A stretch of 64,000 nucleotides of DNA, taken from Boletus sp. NGJ. Taxonomy: Eukaryota > Basidiomycota > Agaricomycetes > Boletales > Boletaceae. The stretch lies in assembly GCA_019096195.1 (NCBI GenBank), contig JAGTXK010000022.1:62001-126000 (forward strand), read 5' to 3'. The stretch's first letter is position 1. Every line of letters begins with the position of its first letter. Positions 43,604 through 59,833 of the stretch are shown in pieces. Position numbers and translations under genes: made by a program. The notes under the pieces are model-generated. The model saw only the letters and a list, made by a program, of their open reading frames with translations. It searched no databases and was not told the DNA's origin.

Positions 43604-44261
43604 GTCGACTATGCAAGATTTTTTTTGCCTCCTTCCGTCGGATCACATTTGAAGTTTACACTTGTTTGTCTATGCTACCCCATCGGGACATGTTAATCCC
43701 GAAAAGGAAAACCCTCCGACCGAAAAGTAGACGTCAAAAATCAAGAGAACGCATCATCTGAATACCCGAGTCCGAAAAAGGACGTTTTGGACCCCACGCA
43801 CGCTCTGGAACGATAACGATAAAAAAAATTGCAGTGCTCTCGCCACTCTCACCGGCATCGGGAAAAGCGGCCCGCTCGAGTGACTAAAAAAATCAACTAT
43901 TTATTGATTCGAATATACATGTTTGCTCAAGAAAATTAGTCACTGTCAAAAACTACATCGGGACAGAAAAAAGAAAGAAAAAAAAAAACATTCCGCGGGG
44001 ACAAAAAAAAAAAAAAAAAAAGAGGGCAACAACTGAGCGTAAAAACATCGTTATGGCTATGCACAATGTAGCGGGTAAAGGCGAATTAAATGACATGGTA
44101 TACGGAAGCGGGGATATGTACTTGCATGTGGGATGGACAACACACTGACCAAGCAACACAAAGAAATGAGCACACACAACAGATAAAAGGAGACCAATGT
44201 TCACACCCAGGATTACCAGAGATTTGGATATACGAATTAAAGCGGATATTTTTTTCCACAT
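43604..44261. other. intergenic, A-rich tracts
   Basis: Promoter side of RPF2 and 3' side of the C2H2 gene. Contains long A runs at about 43978-43988 and 44005-44022. No gene seen. Confidence 0.5.
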
Positions 44262-46348
44262 TTATACTTTCATTCCAAGCGCAGCGGGGGAGTACGCCGC
44301 AGCGACGGGAGATCGTACTTCGTGTTGTGGTTCTCCTCGGCGAGATAATGCGGGTGAGGTCGCTGCATTTGAGGATGGAGATGACGGGTTTGAGTGTATG
44401 GCGACGGATCGAGCAACGGCGGCGAAGGCAGTGGTGGTTGGCTGGGATCGTGGGCTCCGTGATGCGTCTGATAAAGGTGAAGCCGAGAATGTTCCTCGGT
44501 GAGCGGCAAGAAATTGTGCTGCTGCGACTGCTGCTGCTGTTGTGGATGGTGATGGAGCGTCCCGCCGAAGTGCTGGAGATAGTCGCCCTCCGCCGAATGC
44601 CGTCGGGCCTGTTCCAGACGGAGGTGTTGCTGCCGTAGCTGCTGCAATTGCTGTCGGCTGAGCTCCTGGGAGTAGTGAGTGGCTGGAGAGGGGAGTGCGA
44701 TCGACGAGTGCGAGTGCAGATGCTGATGAGACGAGTCCAGAGGAGGTAGTTGGGCGTGAAGCTGATCCTGCTGCGCTGGATAGAAATGATCGAACTCCGC
44801 CATCTGCATCTGCGTCATTGCAGAGTTCCAAGACGGAGAGGCGTCGAGATTGAGGGCGTGAGTCTGAGCCGTATTCGTAGTCGGCAGATCCGGATATCCC
44901 GCCTGCTGGTTCTCGACATGCGCCCTCGTCCTGTGGGCCATCGATTCCTGAGAACGGTCGCTTGCGATGGTTGCCTGGTGAAGGCTCGAGGGACCCGCCA
45001 TAGGCTGCTGCTGATTCGGCGAGTGCCGGTGGGTGGAAGGAAAACGGTGAGTCGTATGAAGCTGTTGTTGGGGATTGTGGATCTGCCTCGAATGGGTTGT
45101 GTTGGTAAGCTGCTGCTGTTGCTGCTGCCGCTGCCAGTTCGCTGCTACGTCCATAGACTGGAAGGGATAATTCTGGTTGATGGACCAATCCAGGCCCTCC
45201 AGCGTAGGCAGGTTTTGAGGCGTAGTATGATGCGGGAGCTGTGCCTGGGCGATTGGCGGTTGGAGGTCTTCTAAATGTAGCTGCGCCTGGTAGGGGAAGT
45301 AGGTGCTGTGTGGATTGTGGTGGGAGGGGGAACGATTGGGAGGATGGAGTGGGGATTGTCGCGGAGACGACTGCTGCGAGGGGCGGGAGTGTTCGAGCAT
45401 GTGCGTCTGGACCACCTGCAGTGGGTGGACGGCTGTTGCTAGATCCGGGGCGACCATCCCGTGTGGGGATGCCGAAGTTGAGTGGGTTGGAGAAGGGGAG
45501 AAAGGACTGCGACTGCTGCTGGCCGTAGAGTGAGGAAGTATTTGATGGTGGGGGGACACGAAAGGACTGGCTGGAGTCACGAAAGGAATGGTTGTTGTGA
45601 GAGCGGGGATTGCCACGGTCGACGTCGGTATCCCAGCTGTCGCCATACATGACTGTGTCGCCGGCTTCGTAGCCAGTGCTGGTACCTGGACGCTGGTGCA
45701 TCGGAATGGTGGCGGGGTTGATATCCTCCTCTTTGACGTGTTCCAGGTGGCGCATGGCTTGGTCCTGAGAGGTGGTCGTGGCAGAGGAGGCAGCACTAAG
45801 CTGGCCCCTCTTGCCTCTGGTCTGGCCGGTCTTGTTGGCGGCGGCCATGGAGGCATGGAGGGAGGTGAGCTCGCGCATCATCCGCTCGTTCTGGTCCTGC
45901 TTGTCTGCATGGACTGTCTGAGCATGCTGACGGAGATTGTCGAGACGAGAGAACTGTTTTGAGCAGTGGCAAGTGAAGGGACGTTCGCCCGTATGTTTCC
46001 TGAATGGAGATAAAAGAGATCGAGCGGGGAGGGACGGGGATAAGTGCCTGGGACCTACCTAATGTGCCTGGCCAAATGTTCGCTTCTGCTGAATACCATC
46101 CGACACTCGCCATAACCTCTGCACTGGAAGGTCTTTGCAGGTGCGGGGCGGTAGCGTTTTGCGACGCCGACGGTGGTGGGGGGGGCGGGGAGGACTGGGG
46201 GATTGTTGTGGGCGACGAGGGTGGCCATGTTGGCCTGTGGTGATTTTTGGAGAGAGGCGTCGAGTTGATCTTTTTCAGAGGCGAGATTTGACGTTGGAAC
46301 GTTTTCGACGGTGTTTGCGTCGAGGGTCGTCGGTTTTGAGTCCTCCAT
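44262..46348 (-). CDS. C2H2 zinc-finger transcription factor
   Basis: Exons 46059-46348 and 44262-45999 join in frame to 675 residues from [20 protein letters not shown]. Two C2H2 fingers span the splice site: [20 protein letters not shown] with [12 protein letters not shown], then [20 protein letters not shown]. The [16 protein letters not shown] / SRLDNLRQH pattern is that of the yeast Usv1/Rgm1 type regulators. The remaining roughly 560 residues are disordered and rich in Ser, Pro, Ala and Gln, as in fungal activation regions. It is nuclear by inference; targets are unknown. The intron (46000-46058) sits inside the first finger. A second, unusually long frame overlaps it on the same strand (see findings). 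Confidence 0.92.
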
Positions 46349-48643
46349 GGGCGAGCGAGAAAAGAGGAACAAAACTTCTAAAAGGGTGCCTGAATCAGCA
46401 CTGAAAAAGGTTTGCAACTCAACCCTCAATTAAGGCACCGCGCTCGTCGGACTTGGAATTCGACCCGATGCTCTGGTTCAGGAACAGCCCCGCCGAGCTA
46501 CGGCACCGGTGGCATTGTCACGCCGTAACACTGCCGACAGTCGAGACCCCCCCCGACGACCCCCTCGGCGACCTCGCTCGTCGCTTTTTACCAGAGAGAA
46601 AGACAGAAACGGTCCGATCGGCAGGTAGACAAGCACTCCAACAGCGCTTCACTAGATGTTTCGTAGATCACCACTTGCTCGTTATCTAACCCCTTGCGGG
46701 CGAAAAAAAAAATTGCTTTACGTTACAGCTCTTCCTCTTCCGACCATTTCTTTATTTTATTTTCGTTGACAGCCATCAGAGAGGGTGCCTTGCAAAAGGT
46801 AAAGATTGGCGTGCGGAGGCTAGCGTGTTCCTTGATGCAGTGGTCCCAAGACAAAGTGTAAGTACCACCGTCGGCGAACGTGATCCGCAGGGCGTGCACA
46901 GGGAGCCGGAAAAGCGCTCGCACAACCGTTCGTGGGGGCGCCGCGATGAGCCTAGAGCGTCAGCACTGCCAGCCATTCCGTCTTGGCACTCGTCCCAGGA
47001 ACTAACGCCGTCCATGCCGTAACTCGAACAAGCATCAGACTGCAGGATATCCTCCAATCAGTCCTGTGCGGTAGCGATAACGTGAGGGGATGCTGTTCCG
47101 CCAACGGAATGACCGTTGACCAAATTCCAAATTCCAAGTATAAGAGGTTGGACATACTTGGACAGGTGTTTCATACATACGGGAAACGGCCGCCGTCGTC
47201 AGTCTCAGTCCCACACACACACACACTGTGCAAGTCTCCATTTTGACCGCGTACGCATTTACAGTCTCCGATGACGCGAAAAATTCGCCATCCTGTCGGA
47301 AAGGCATCAAGCAGCAAAAAGACGATACGGAAACCTATGTAAAAAGATCATCCCTTTGAGTTCCCCTGAGGCACAAGATCATCCCGCGGCAGCCACAATG
47401 AACCATCCTAGTTCAAGTAACCGACCCCCTAGGACGTGAGCGAGGTCGGGGCGGGTGCTGTCCGGACAATATTTCAAAGACGCCAAAGCGAGCGACGACA
47501 TGCATCATTCGCTTGACATGACAGAAAACAAGAGAGCGAAAAAAAAAAAAAAAAAAAAAAACAAAAAAAAAGTGACAGGCCTGTCAGCCCGGCTGATCCG
47601 CTTAAGCGGAGAGTATGCAAGACGAGAGCGTCACCACGATACCACACCACTACGACGATCGAGCTGAACCTCTTTCCAACGCCGACCGTCACTTGCATGA
47701 AATGCAATGACTAATCCAGCAGAATCACATGGACGACGTCGCTGGCAGCGGCAGACACGTCCACGTTTAACCCCCTGGGTAGGCGACGCCTTTTTGGATG
47801 GACAGAATTGGTCTTGTTTGATCTTCGACGAAGCGAACAACAACGACGACCATTTTGGAAGCGGAACCAACAGGAGTGGATTAATGCCCTCCCCCTTTTC
47901 TCCTCAAGATCAATTTTTGATCACGTCGAAAGAGCGGCTCAATATATAGAAAAATGAAGAGAAAGTTGATCAGTGATTGTGGATTTTTGTGGGAGCAGCG
48001 CCACCAGCGGTGAAGCAAAAGGTCGACCGGACCATACACATAAAGCCTGGCAGTGCACATCAGCGGGTGGAAATGAATGACATATTGCCTTTTTGCATAT
48101 TTGCGTACTCGTAGCGCCGTTCACGTCCGCCTTGGCTCCGCACCGGTATACTCATTACAAGCTAGCAAGTTATGTACTCCAAAGGCGAGTAGCCTAGAAT
48201 CGTACGTATTGTATTGGTCACGACTCACACTGCGGGGCGAGAAAAAAAAAAAAAAAAAAAAAAAAAAGATGGCTTGGCGATGATCACAGGTCTAGACTCT
48301 ACATTCGAACGTGTCATCCTTGAAAATGAACAGGACGACATTGGTTCAGTTGGACCCTGCCAAGGAAAAAGGAGGCAGGGCGATTCGCCCACGCACACAC
48401 GTACCACGGTCGACGAGTACGAATCACGAGGGAGGCTTGAGTCTAGCCCATCCCACTCGTGGTGTGAACAAGCCCGGCGTTTTTCGGCATCCAGGTGGAC
48501 TTTGAAATACACATCTCCGACTAAAACCAGATTTAAACTCCGAACATCAGACTTTGATTCTATTTCAATACTTTTTTTTTAGAACATTAATGATGAACTC
48601 GCCCCAATCACCGCACAATCAACAGCCACTCTGGGTCCGATGT
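46349..48643. other. intergenic region with homopolymer tracts
   Basis: About 2.3 kb without a convincing gene. Notable are a long A tract interrupted once at 47540-47571 and another at about 48242-48267. Short frames on both strands have no domains. Confidence 0.5.
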
Positions 48644-49326
48644 CTAGAACTGACCCTGCTGATCGTCGTCGTCGTCGTCGTAGTCGTCGACGCCGTCACC
48701 GTCACCGTCCCCATAGCTGGCAATTGATATCCGACGTGGACGCCATGTGACTACAGTGGCACAATCGTGACGCGCCAGTGATGGGAGTGCGATGATCGTA
48801 TCACTGGATGCGTAATGCACAATGACTGTGTTGGACAAACACCCTCCTCTCGTGGTCACCTCCAATCGGATCTTCCCGACGTCCTCCAACCTTGACACGT
48901 CGACTCGGGAGAGTATGTATGTAACGACGAGCAACACCCCGTTTCTGTATACCCAACGTCGACACATGCATGTATGAAGTAACCGGCCACCCTTGACCGT
49001 GAAACGTGAACGCCTGGACGACCGTTCCGGTGTTGCATCCCCCTTCAAGGATACATATTTGTCTCCTCGGCTCGGGCCGTTCCCCAGTACGCTCTCCCGA
49101 GATGAGATATCGGGGCCATCGTGCGTCCGGGGGATGCGATCTCACGTTCTGATACTGTCTCATGCATGACAGGATCTTGCGCGTTTGGGTAGCGAGTTTT
49201 GAAACGCGATGCTTGGGGAATGACGTCACCCATAAAACGCGCGGCGACCAGCATCTCATCTTGGCAGTGCATGTCAAACACCTGAAGCACATCCGACATC
49301 GACGGGCACGGATTCATATTGTACAT
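48644..49326 (-). CDS. hypothetical protein with poly-Asp C-terminus
   Basis: Two coding-looking stretches on the minus strand. The first starts around 49326-49299 (MSDVLQVFDMHCQDEMLVAA, then RFKTRYPNAQDPVMHETVSE). The last (about 48660-48900) reads LEDVGKIRLEVTTRGGCLSN, continues as TVIVHYASSDTIIALPSLAR, and ends in an acidic tail from a GTC repeat (DDYDDDDDDQQGQF). A middle stretch reads AFTFHGQGWPVTSYMHV. I could not find splice joins that keep frame throughout. I do not recognise the family. It could be a fast-evolving or decaying gene. Confidence 0.35.
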
Positions 49327-49628
49327 TTTTTTTTTTTTTTTTTTTCACCACGTACAAACACCTTGCACAACAACAGGTTAGATAACGCGCGACGAACCTC
49401 GAAAGAGGTTGTTTCTAGCTGCATTCTTTGGTATATATATCTCTACGTTAGGGAAACGAACAGCAGAAGAAAAGACGGAAACGGAGCAATCATTGGGATT
49501 AAACGGACATGTATAGATCATGCCGCGATCAGATAAACCTGGATGCAGAAAAACATCAGATCAACCGAGATATATGATGTATCAACGGCGCGCAGAAGAA
49601 CGAAACACGCAGGGGCGGCCGAAATTAC

Positions 49629-53117
<3,489 letters not shown>

Positions 53118-55786
53118 ATGCTCCATCCAACAATGCTTCTCGTGTCATCAAGGGCTAACCTCGCCCATGAGCATCCCATCGATGTCGACTCAAGCCCATC
53201 GTCGCCATCGTCAGGGATACCTTCATTCCTCGACGCCAGACGTCGTCCGAAATCAGCATCACGTCATCGCTCACGCACCACCGCTGACGACTCTAGTAGT
53301 AGCCACCTCCTAGCACGCCTCGTCTCCCGAGAGGAAGAACTCCGCGAAATCAATGCAGCTCTCGTCGTCACATCCGAACGTCTCGAAGGAGAAGCTTCCC
53401 GTGCAAACGCCGCAGAACGTCGTGCCCTCGACTACTTTCACCGGCTGCGTACCGCAACTGAGAGTCGTGAACGTGCGGAACAAGAATCGGCGAGACTCCG
53501 GGAGGAACTCAAGTTGTACAAGCTGCAACTCGAGAATGCGCAAAAAGAGATCTTTCGAGCCCAAGATATCATCGATCAGGTGGCTTCCCAGCGGAACGAG
53601 GCAGAGGCGGACGCCGCGAGAGCAAGAACAAAGGCGCGGAAGTTGCAAGAAGAGAAGCTAGTGATGCTCGCGCGTGAGGAGGGCCGCAGAATGGGATACA
53701 AGGAGGGACTATCCATCGGCCGCAGGATAGGCTATGACGAAGGTAGAGGTCGCCGGCTCACAGGCCCATCGGATCGACTTCCTCATTACCCTCTCTCCCT
53801 AGAAGACCACAGTGGCGACGAAAACGGTCGTGAACAAGACGAGGTCATCACGGACGACGAACCTAGCGATCCACGATCCCACATTCGGTTGCGCTCAGCT
53901 GCATCCACTCGACAACAACCGTACGTCAATAACCCCGTTGTCCATTCTTCGTCACTCACCCTGATCACAGAATACGCTCCGAATCGGCACCGCCTGTACG
54001 TACGTTCGACATTGCCCCACGTGCGCCGCCACTTCCTGTCCCATCACGCGTTGATCCTGTCCGCGTGCGCACGCCTTCTCGCGACCAGCGTACGCCTTCT
54101 TCACCCGATGAACCGGAAACTATTCACCCGATACCGATACCGATCCGCCCCAGCCCCATCCTACCTACCCAGCAGATTAACGTCCCTCACGACGGATGGA
54201 TCCCAACAGCTGATTCTCGCACGTCCTACATCCTTGTGCCACCCCCGCACGAACTACAGCAACCCATCCCCACCACACCCAGTTCTGTTGCGACCGAGAT
54301 CCAGGATGGTCGACCTACGAATCAACAAGAGCCGCCCCCTGTCCGCACGCGCGACTATGCTTATCAGGGATCTGTTCCGGCACCTATCAAGATTGCACGC
54401 ACGTCCTCGCTCACATCCCATACTTCGACCCATATCTCGCAATATGATCTTGTCAACAAACGTCCTGGGAGCTCGTTACGAAACGAGATATACATCGGGA
54501 GACCGAGGAGTGGGAGTCAGCGCTCCAGGGATAGTGGATCTCGGAACGACCATGATGATCGGGAAAGTCGCTATTCCGACAGGACGGAAGCAGAAACCAT
54601 TGTCGAGCAATGGCGCGCGGATTCCGATGGCACGATCCCGCCAAAGAATCTACCGCGTTCGTCTGTAAGCGTTCCCTCCACCCCCAGACAAAACACCCAC
54701 ACTGACGTGGACCAAAAGACGCCAGCCGCACGTCCGCACCGGCCTTCGGACTTTTATTACCGACCGCGGGAGATCGTGATGCCCTCACCCCTCGGGGACG
54801 TCGGCGCAGACACACGTGCTCGCACGCCCGTCTCGACCGAACACCCCGCAACACGCCCCCAATCACCACCCGACGATCCCGCCGCCTCCCACCCTACACG
54901 TGCCCGGTCCCCACTCGAGTATTTCCGCCAGCGCTTCCGCCAACGTCCCTCGTCGGGGAGCAGCATCCCCAACATTGTCGTCGAGTCACCGGTGAGTATT
55001 CCCATGCTCGTACATGTACCACGTACTCACGAGGCATGCAGTCCGAACCCGAGACGAACTTGTCGCCGTCTGCGACGATCGCGGCGCAACCGGAGTTGTT
55101 GAGCCCAGAGGCTGCGAATCGGCCGTTGCCACAGGATGAATCGCACCAGCACCAGCACCAGCACCAGCATCATCATCCACATCATCACCATCCATCCCAA
55201 TCCCGATCTCAGCCGCAACACCACCACCGTGGCGCGTCCTCTACTTACGACACCGCCACACGTTCCGGGACGCCGTCCAGCCCCTGGCCAGCCGGATTCG
55301 TTCCGTACGGATCAGGACCAGGACAAGGCACGGGAACCACGTCCAAGTCCGCTTCCGAAAGGGACCGTCGTCATCATCATCGGGTGCATCCCGATCCCGT
55401 GTCTGATCCGAATCGGTCCTCCTCCCAGCAGGAACAGGTACGCAACACGTACGGACCTGCGCCTGACGGGTATACCCGGACGCGTACGCAGAGTGCGTCG
55501 ACGTACGAGGCTGCGCCGCTTCCGGTGGGGGTGACGTATCCTGCTCCGCCTGTGCGTCCGCATACGTCACATCGACACTACAAGGACAAGGAGCGGGAGA
55601 GGGAGAGGGATAGAGGGGGGGGATAGAGTCCGGGATAGAGATAGAAGGCGAGAATACGAACGGGACAGGGATCGGGACAGGGAGCAAGACCGAGAGGATA
55701 CTGGACTCGACGAGGAACTCACGCGGTCGCCTGCGCCGCTCCAACGGCCCATTTCGCTTTTCGATTCGGACGAAGGTGAACGGTGA
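53118..55786 (+). CDS. coiled-coil protein with disordered, His- and Arg-rich tail
   Basis: Exon 1 (from ATG 53118) has a Ser-rich start, then a long coiled coil (about residues 70-200: LVSREEELREINAALVVTSE through KARKLQEEKLVMLAREEGRR), then GYKEGLSIGRRIGYDEGRGR. An intron (about 53923-53971) leads to a long disordered Pro/Ser/Arg region, and a second intron (about 54991-55041) to a His-rich segment (about 55140-55200) and an Arg/Asp/Glu tail. The continuous frame stops at 55624-55626 right after a run of eight G. One base fewer in that run would extend the frame through RDRDRRREYERDRDRDREQD to a stop at 55784-55786, so a sequence error or real frameshift is likely. Function unknown; no known domain beyond the coiled coil. 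Confidence 0.72.
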
Positions 55787-55939
55787 TGACCATCTTTGAG
55801 ATCGTTTATGTCCTTGATGAGCCTGTGTGTATCACAAACCCAACATGTACTTTTCCACCTCTGACATTCCTACATTTCACTTTATCCATGTATACCGTAC
55901 AAATACAAAGAATCAATGAAGAGGACAGATGCCAGCGTT

Positions 55940-58900
55940 CTACAACCCGGTCCACTCCGACCCCTTGTTCACCGCAAAGGTCGCCGTCAACGGCAACACC
56001 TCGCTGCTCGGTCCCACGCTCAAGCCATATTCGCCCCGCTCGATCACCCACCGAGAGATACTGTCTTCCCAGTAGGACACCGCGAGCTTGTCGAGCGTCA
56101 GCACGACGCGCTCGCTCGCGCCTGGTGCGAGGTCCTTGGCCTTGCCGAACGTGCGAAGCAGGCGCGGAGGGTGGGTCACGTCGGACGTCTTGGGCATCGA
56201 CACGTACAACTGCACGACCTCGGAGCCGGCGACCGATCCGGTGTTCGTCACCGTGACCGCGGCCGTCAGACTGAAATCACCGTCGGCGGTGACGACGGGC
56301 GCGGACAGTTCAAGGTTTGAAAAGGCAAACGTGGTGTACGAAAGACCGTGTCTGTCGTGCGTGTGTGTGGGGGACCCGTTAACCGCGTGTCACACGCTTT
56401 GGCTTGGTAGGATGACTTACCCAAACGCGAACCTGGGGGCAATAGCGCGGTGCTGGAAGTGTTTGTAACCCTATAAGACGGGGATAAAAAAAAAGGGGTT
56501 ACGTCCCGCATTCATGCACACGTGGCGGATGCGTACGACAAATAGGTCTTCTCCGTAACGCACGACGCCGCTTTCCGAATGGAAGTGACCGTGGGCAGCG
56601 ATGTCCTCGAGTCTCTTGGGAAACGTCAATGAAAGTTTTCCTGATGGGTTCTTCTTCCCGAAGAGAACATCGGCAATAGCGTCACCAGTTGCGTTACCGA
56701 GGTACCAAGAGTGGACGATGGCAGGAACAGAGTCCGCCCAGGGCAGCGTTATCGACGAGCCCTAGCCATTTTCGGAACATCTCAGAGAACGCCGAGCAAC
56801 GACGAGGAAATCGACCTTACAGATTGGGTGACCACAATGGTCTTTGGGTTCGCGGCCAACACCTTGGTGATCAGCTCGTCAGTTCGACCGGGAAGGGCCA
56901 AGGTCTTCCTATCATAGCCTTCCGTCTCCCAATCAGCATTCAGGCCAACAATGGCAATGACAGCATCCGCCTCAGATGCCAGCTTGACGGCTTCAGCCAT
57001 CTTCACATCAGGATCTTGGACTTCTGCACCGCCAAGACGGACGCCAGGGTTACTGTCTTGAACCATCTCGTCCTCATCGCCGTCTGCGGGGGCTCTGACG
57101 TTGCAGAACTCAACAAGGATGTTGTACTGGACGCCCGCTTTGAGGTTGAGCCTACCCTTCTCCTCTTGCGAACCGCTATTGAAGAACGATTCCCCACGGC
57201 GTTGACGCGTCCAGTTATCAATGACCAGCTTGCCGTCGACAAAGAGCTGGAAGGAGATCGGGTCAAGACGGCATACACTGCAAGAGGAAACGGCATATCC
57301 ACCTTGGCCCTTCCGGACACAGTCAGACCAAACTCAAAAGTGCAGTCGCGGACTCTGGGCTTCAGCTGGCCTTCAAGTTTCATGGTCCACCTACGGGTGA
57401 TACCTTTGGGTGCGGAGGTACTGATGAAGATGCGGGTCTCATCCACAAGTCGTTTTTCGTAGGGGGTGTGCAGGGCAACCATGCTCTCGTCACTTTTGTG
57501 CGCGTACCAAGTACCGATCCATCCGCGCTCTCCAGATGGTGTCGTAAGTTCAAAGTCAAGAGTCGGCATCTCCATGTATGCTAATCCAATTGTTAGCTAG
57601 TTAACTTGGGAATTGAAAAACGACGTACTACTAGCGCCCTCGCTGAAAGTAACCTCGACACTTGACGGAAGCGTGTTTATGATACCCTGATACGGGGTGA
57701 TGAAGTACGAAGGCTTCAAGGCGGCAGAACCACCGCCAGACAGCACGACAGCCCGTGCGTTGCCACCAACGATCGCCAGCTTTTTCAACTTTGCAGGTTG
57801 AAGAGGTAAGAGATTGTTATCGTTCTTCAGGAGGACGATGGATTCTGCCGCGAGTTTGCGCATGAAAGCCTTGTCTTCTTCGCTCTCCACAGTTCGTTCA
57901 ATGCCATCCCCGTCCAAGATCTGAAGGAGACGTGAACACACGCTGTAAATGGTGCGAATTGGAGTGCTTACTTCTGGAGATTCTTGAGCAACTCGTTTGG
58001 CTAATTCAACTACCTTTCTCGCGCGCTCTTTAACGGTCCGAACCATGAGTTTCCGGGACCCAATCGACCGGTTCACAAGATCAAGCGTCCGCCATTTGTT
58101 TGTCCCCGGCATCTCGAGGTCCAGCCCAGCATTTATACTGAGGTCAATGCTGTAAATCCCAAACCTGGCGAACACTTCATCAGTGGACATTGTCTCCTTC
58201 TGGACAGATCAATCCATGCATACCAATCACTCATGATTGGCCCATCAAATTTCCATTCGCCTCGAAGGATGTCTTGGAGTAAGTGACGATTCTCAGATGC
58301 GTGGGTGCCATTGACACGGTTATAGCTAAGAATACGAACGAAGAGTGGTCGGTGGATACAGAAGGGCAACGCCATCAGGAACACTCACGAAGTCATGAAG
58401 CACCAAGGTTTAGCATGCTTTTGGGCAAGCATGAATGGCATGAGGTAAATTTCACGGAGAGCACGTTCACTGAGAATACTGTCGTAACCCATTCGATCGT
58501 TCTCCTTGTCATTGCAGCTGGGGTTGGAGTGAGCCAGTTTCTAGAAGTACAGAATGGAAAAACATACACAAAGTGCTTGATAGTGGTTCCAACACCATTT
58601 TTCTGAACACCTTTCACGTAAGCAGCGGCGATGAGTCCAGAAAGTACAGGATCTTCAGAAAAACTTTCGAAAGCCTATCACACGTTAGCATACACCCAAC
58701 ATTATCCTCTCTGGGAGGCTTACCCGTCCCCCAAGGGGGTTCTATGGCGATAAAGCATGTGAGTGGGTGTGAGGATGAAATTGCGATAGCCATACCCTTT
58801 GTATGTTACAAGTTGGGGCAAGGATAACAGGAGCAGCCCTGAGTTTGGCTTCGCCTGCCAGAAGCTTGAACCCAGCTTGTTCGATGAGCTCGGTGTCCCA

Positions 58901-59235
58901 AGTTGCTCCCAGCGCAGTTGCTGAGGGGAGACATTTTGCAGGGGTGCTCATGAAGAAATGGTTTCCTCTGATACCTTTATGTAGCTTATTAGTACTCAGT
59001 AGAGTATGACGAGATGATACTCTTGCCATTTGGGCCATCGCTGACCTAAGGGAGAAAGGTGAGAACATCAACAGAGTGAACCGTTGACACTGACCTTGAT
59101 AGCAGGTATTCCGAGTCGAGGTATCGCATGTGTGTGCCAAAAGCCAACACCGGCAGTCAGCAAGATAGCCTCGTCTGTGGTGAGTTGTGCGACGATTTCG
59201 TCGATGTTTGCATTGGCGAAGTCTGAAGGGGGCAT
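55940..59235 (-). CDS. intracellular beta-glucosidase, GH3 family with PA14 domain
   Basis: Hydrolyses beta-glucosides. The start is ATG 59233-59235 ([20 protein letters not shown]) with no signal peptide, so it is probably cytosolic. GH3 N-domain: [64 protein letters not shown] and the nucleophile block [13 protein letters not shown]. Second domain: [16 protein letters not shown] and [13 protein letters not shown]14 domain is inserted (about 57000-57570). The C-terminal fibronectin-III-like part reads [20 protein letters not shown] to the stop at 55940-55942. About 840 residues and domain order match fungal intracellular GH3 enzymes. Many short introns; one (58975-59026) uses a GC donor (G|GCAAGA). 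Other joins are approximate. Confidence 0.93.
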
Positions 59236-59833
59236 TTGCTTCTGTGGTGAAGACACGTCACGATGTCCTCGAAGAGAGAGATAAAGAATGAGGGAATGTG
59301 CCGTCCCCCCCCATCCACTCTCTTATGGGCCGCATATTAGAACACGTGACACGGCAGGAATAATATCAGTGACCGAGATTTCTCCGAGTACTTGGCGTGA
59401 TGGGGGATCCGCTGCTCCAACTTAGTCTGGCGGACACCGCTGTCAAAATGCCAATAATGTGAATAAGTAAACAGCAAACGGTGCGGGGTGCCGCAGAATT
59501 TGTTCGCGCTAGAACTCGCCTTTCGCCATCTTCCCCACTGACATTGACGCTGACCCATAAAGTTGATGCGACGTGGCAAGTTATGGTGGACAGAGTGAAG
59601 TGTACAGGCTGGGCTGTAATTCAAGATCACAGGTGAAACACACCCTGGTATCGAGGAAGACGACGTGGCATTTCCAGTGTGATTGAAGAAGAAATTTTAG
59701 AAATCGCAGTGAATCCGGATGGTTTGCGCGGAGCAACTTCGGTGCTTGGGTTGTTTTTGATCACGTGACCGTTCGCGTTCGAACGCGTCGTGAAGTTAAA
59801 CTGATTTGTCCATTTCATTGACACCATACGAAA
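59236..59833. other. intergenic region upstream of GH3 and hypothetical gene
   Basis: Divergent promoter region for the GH3 gene and the gene at 59834. No coding sequence recognised. Confidence 0.5.

Noticed and set aside
47455-48283. Long A tracts as possible LINE or SINE tails
   Set aside because: No reverse-transcriptase reading, no target-site duplication and no tRNA-like head seen next to them.
53118-54668. Taking the full 516-codon frame as one exon
   Set aside because: After about 53922 the frame becomes unstructured, while a good intron (GTACGT to ACAG) leads to the long Pro/Ser-rich exon in another frame that continues to a third exon.
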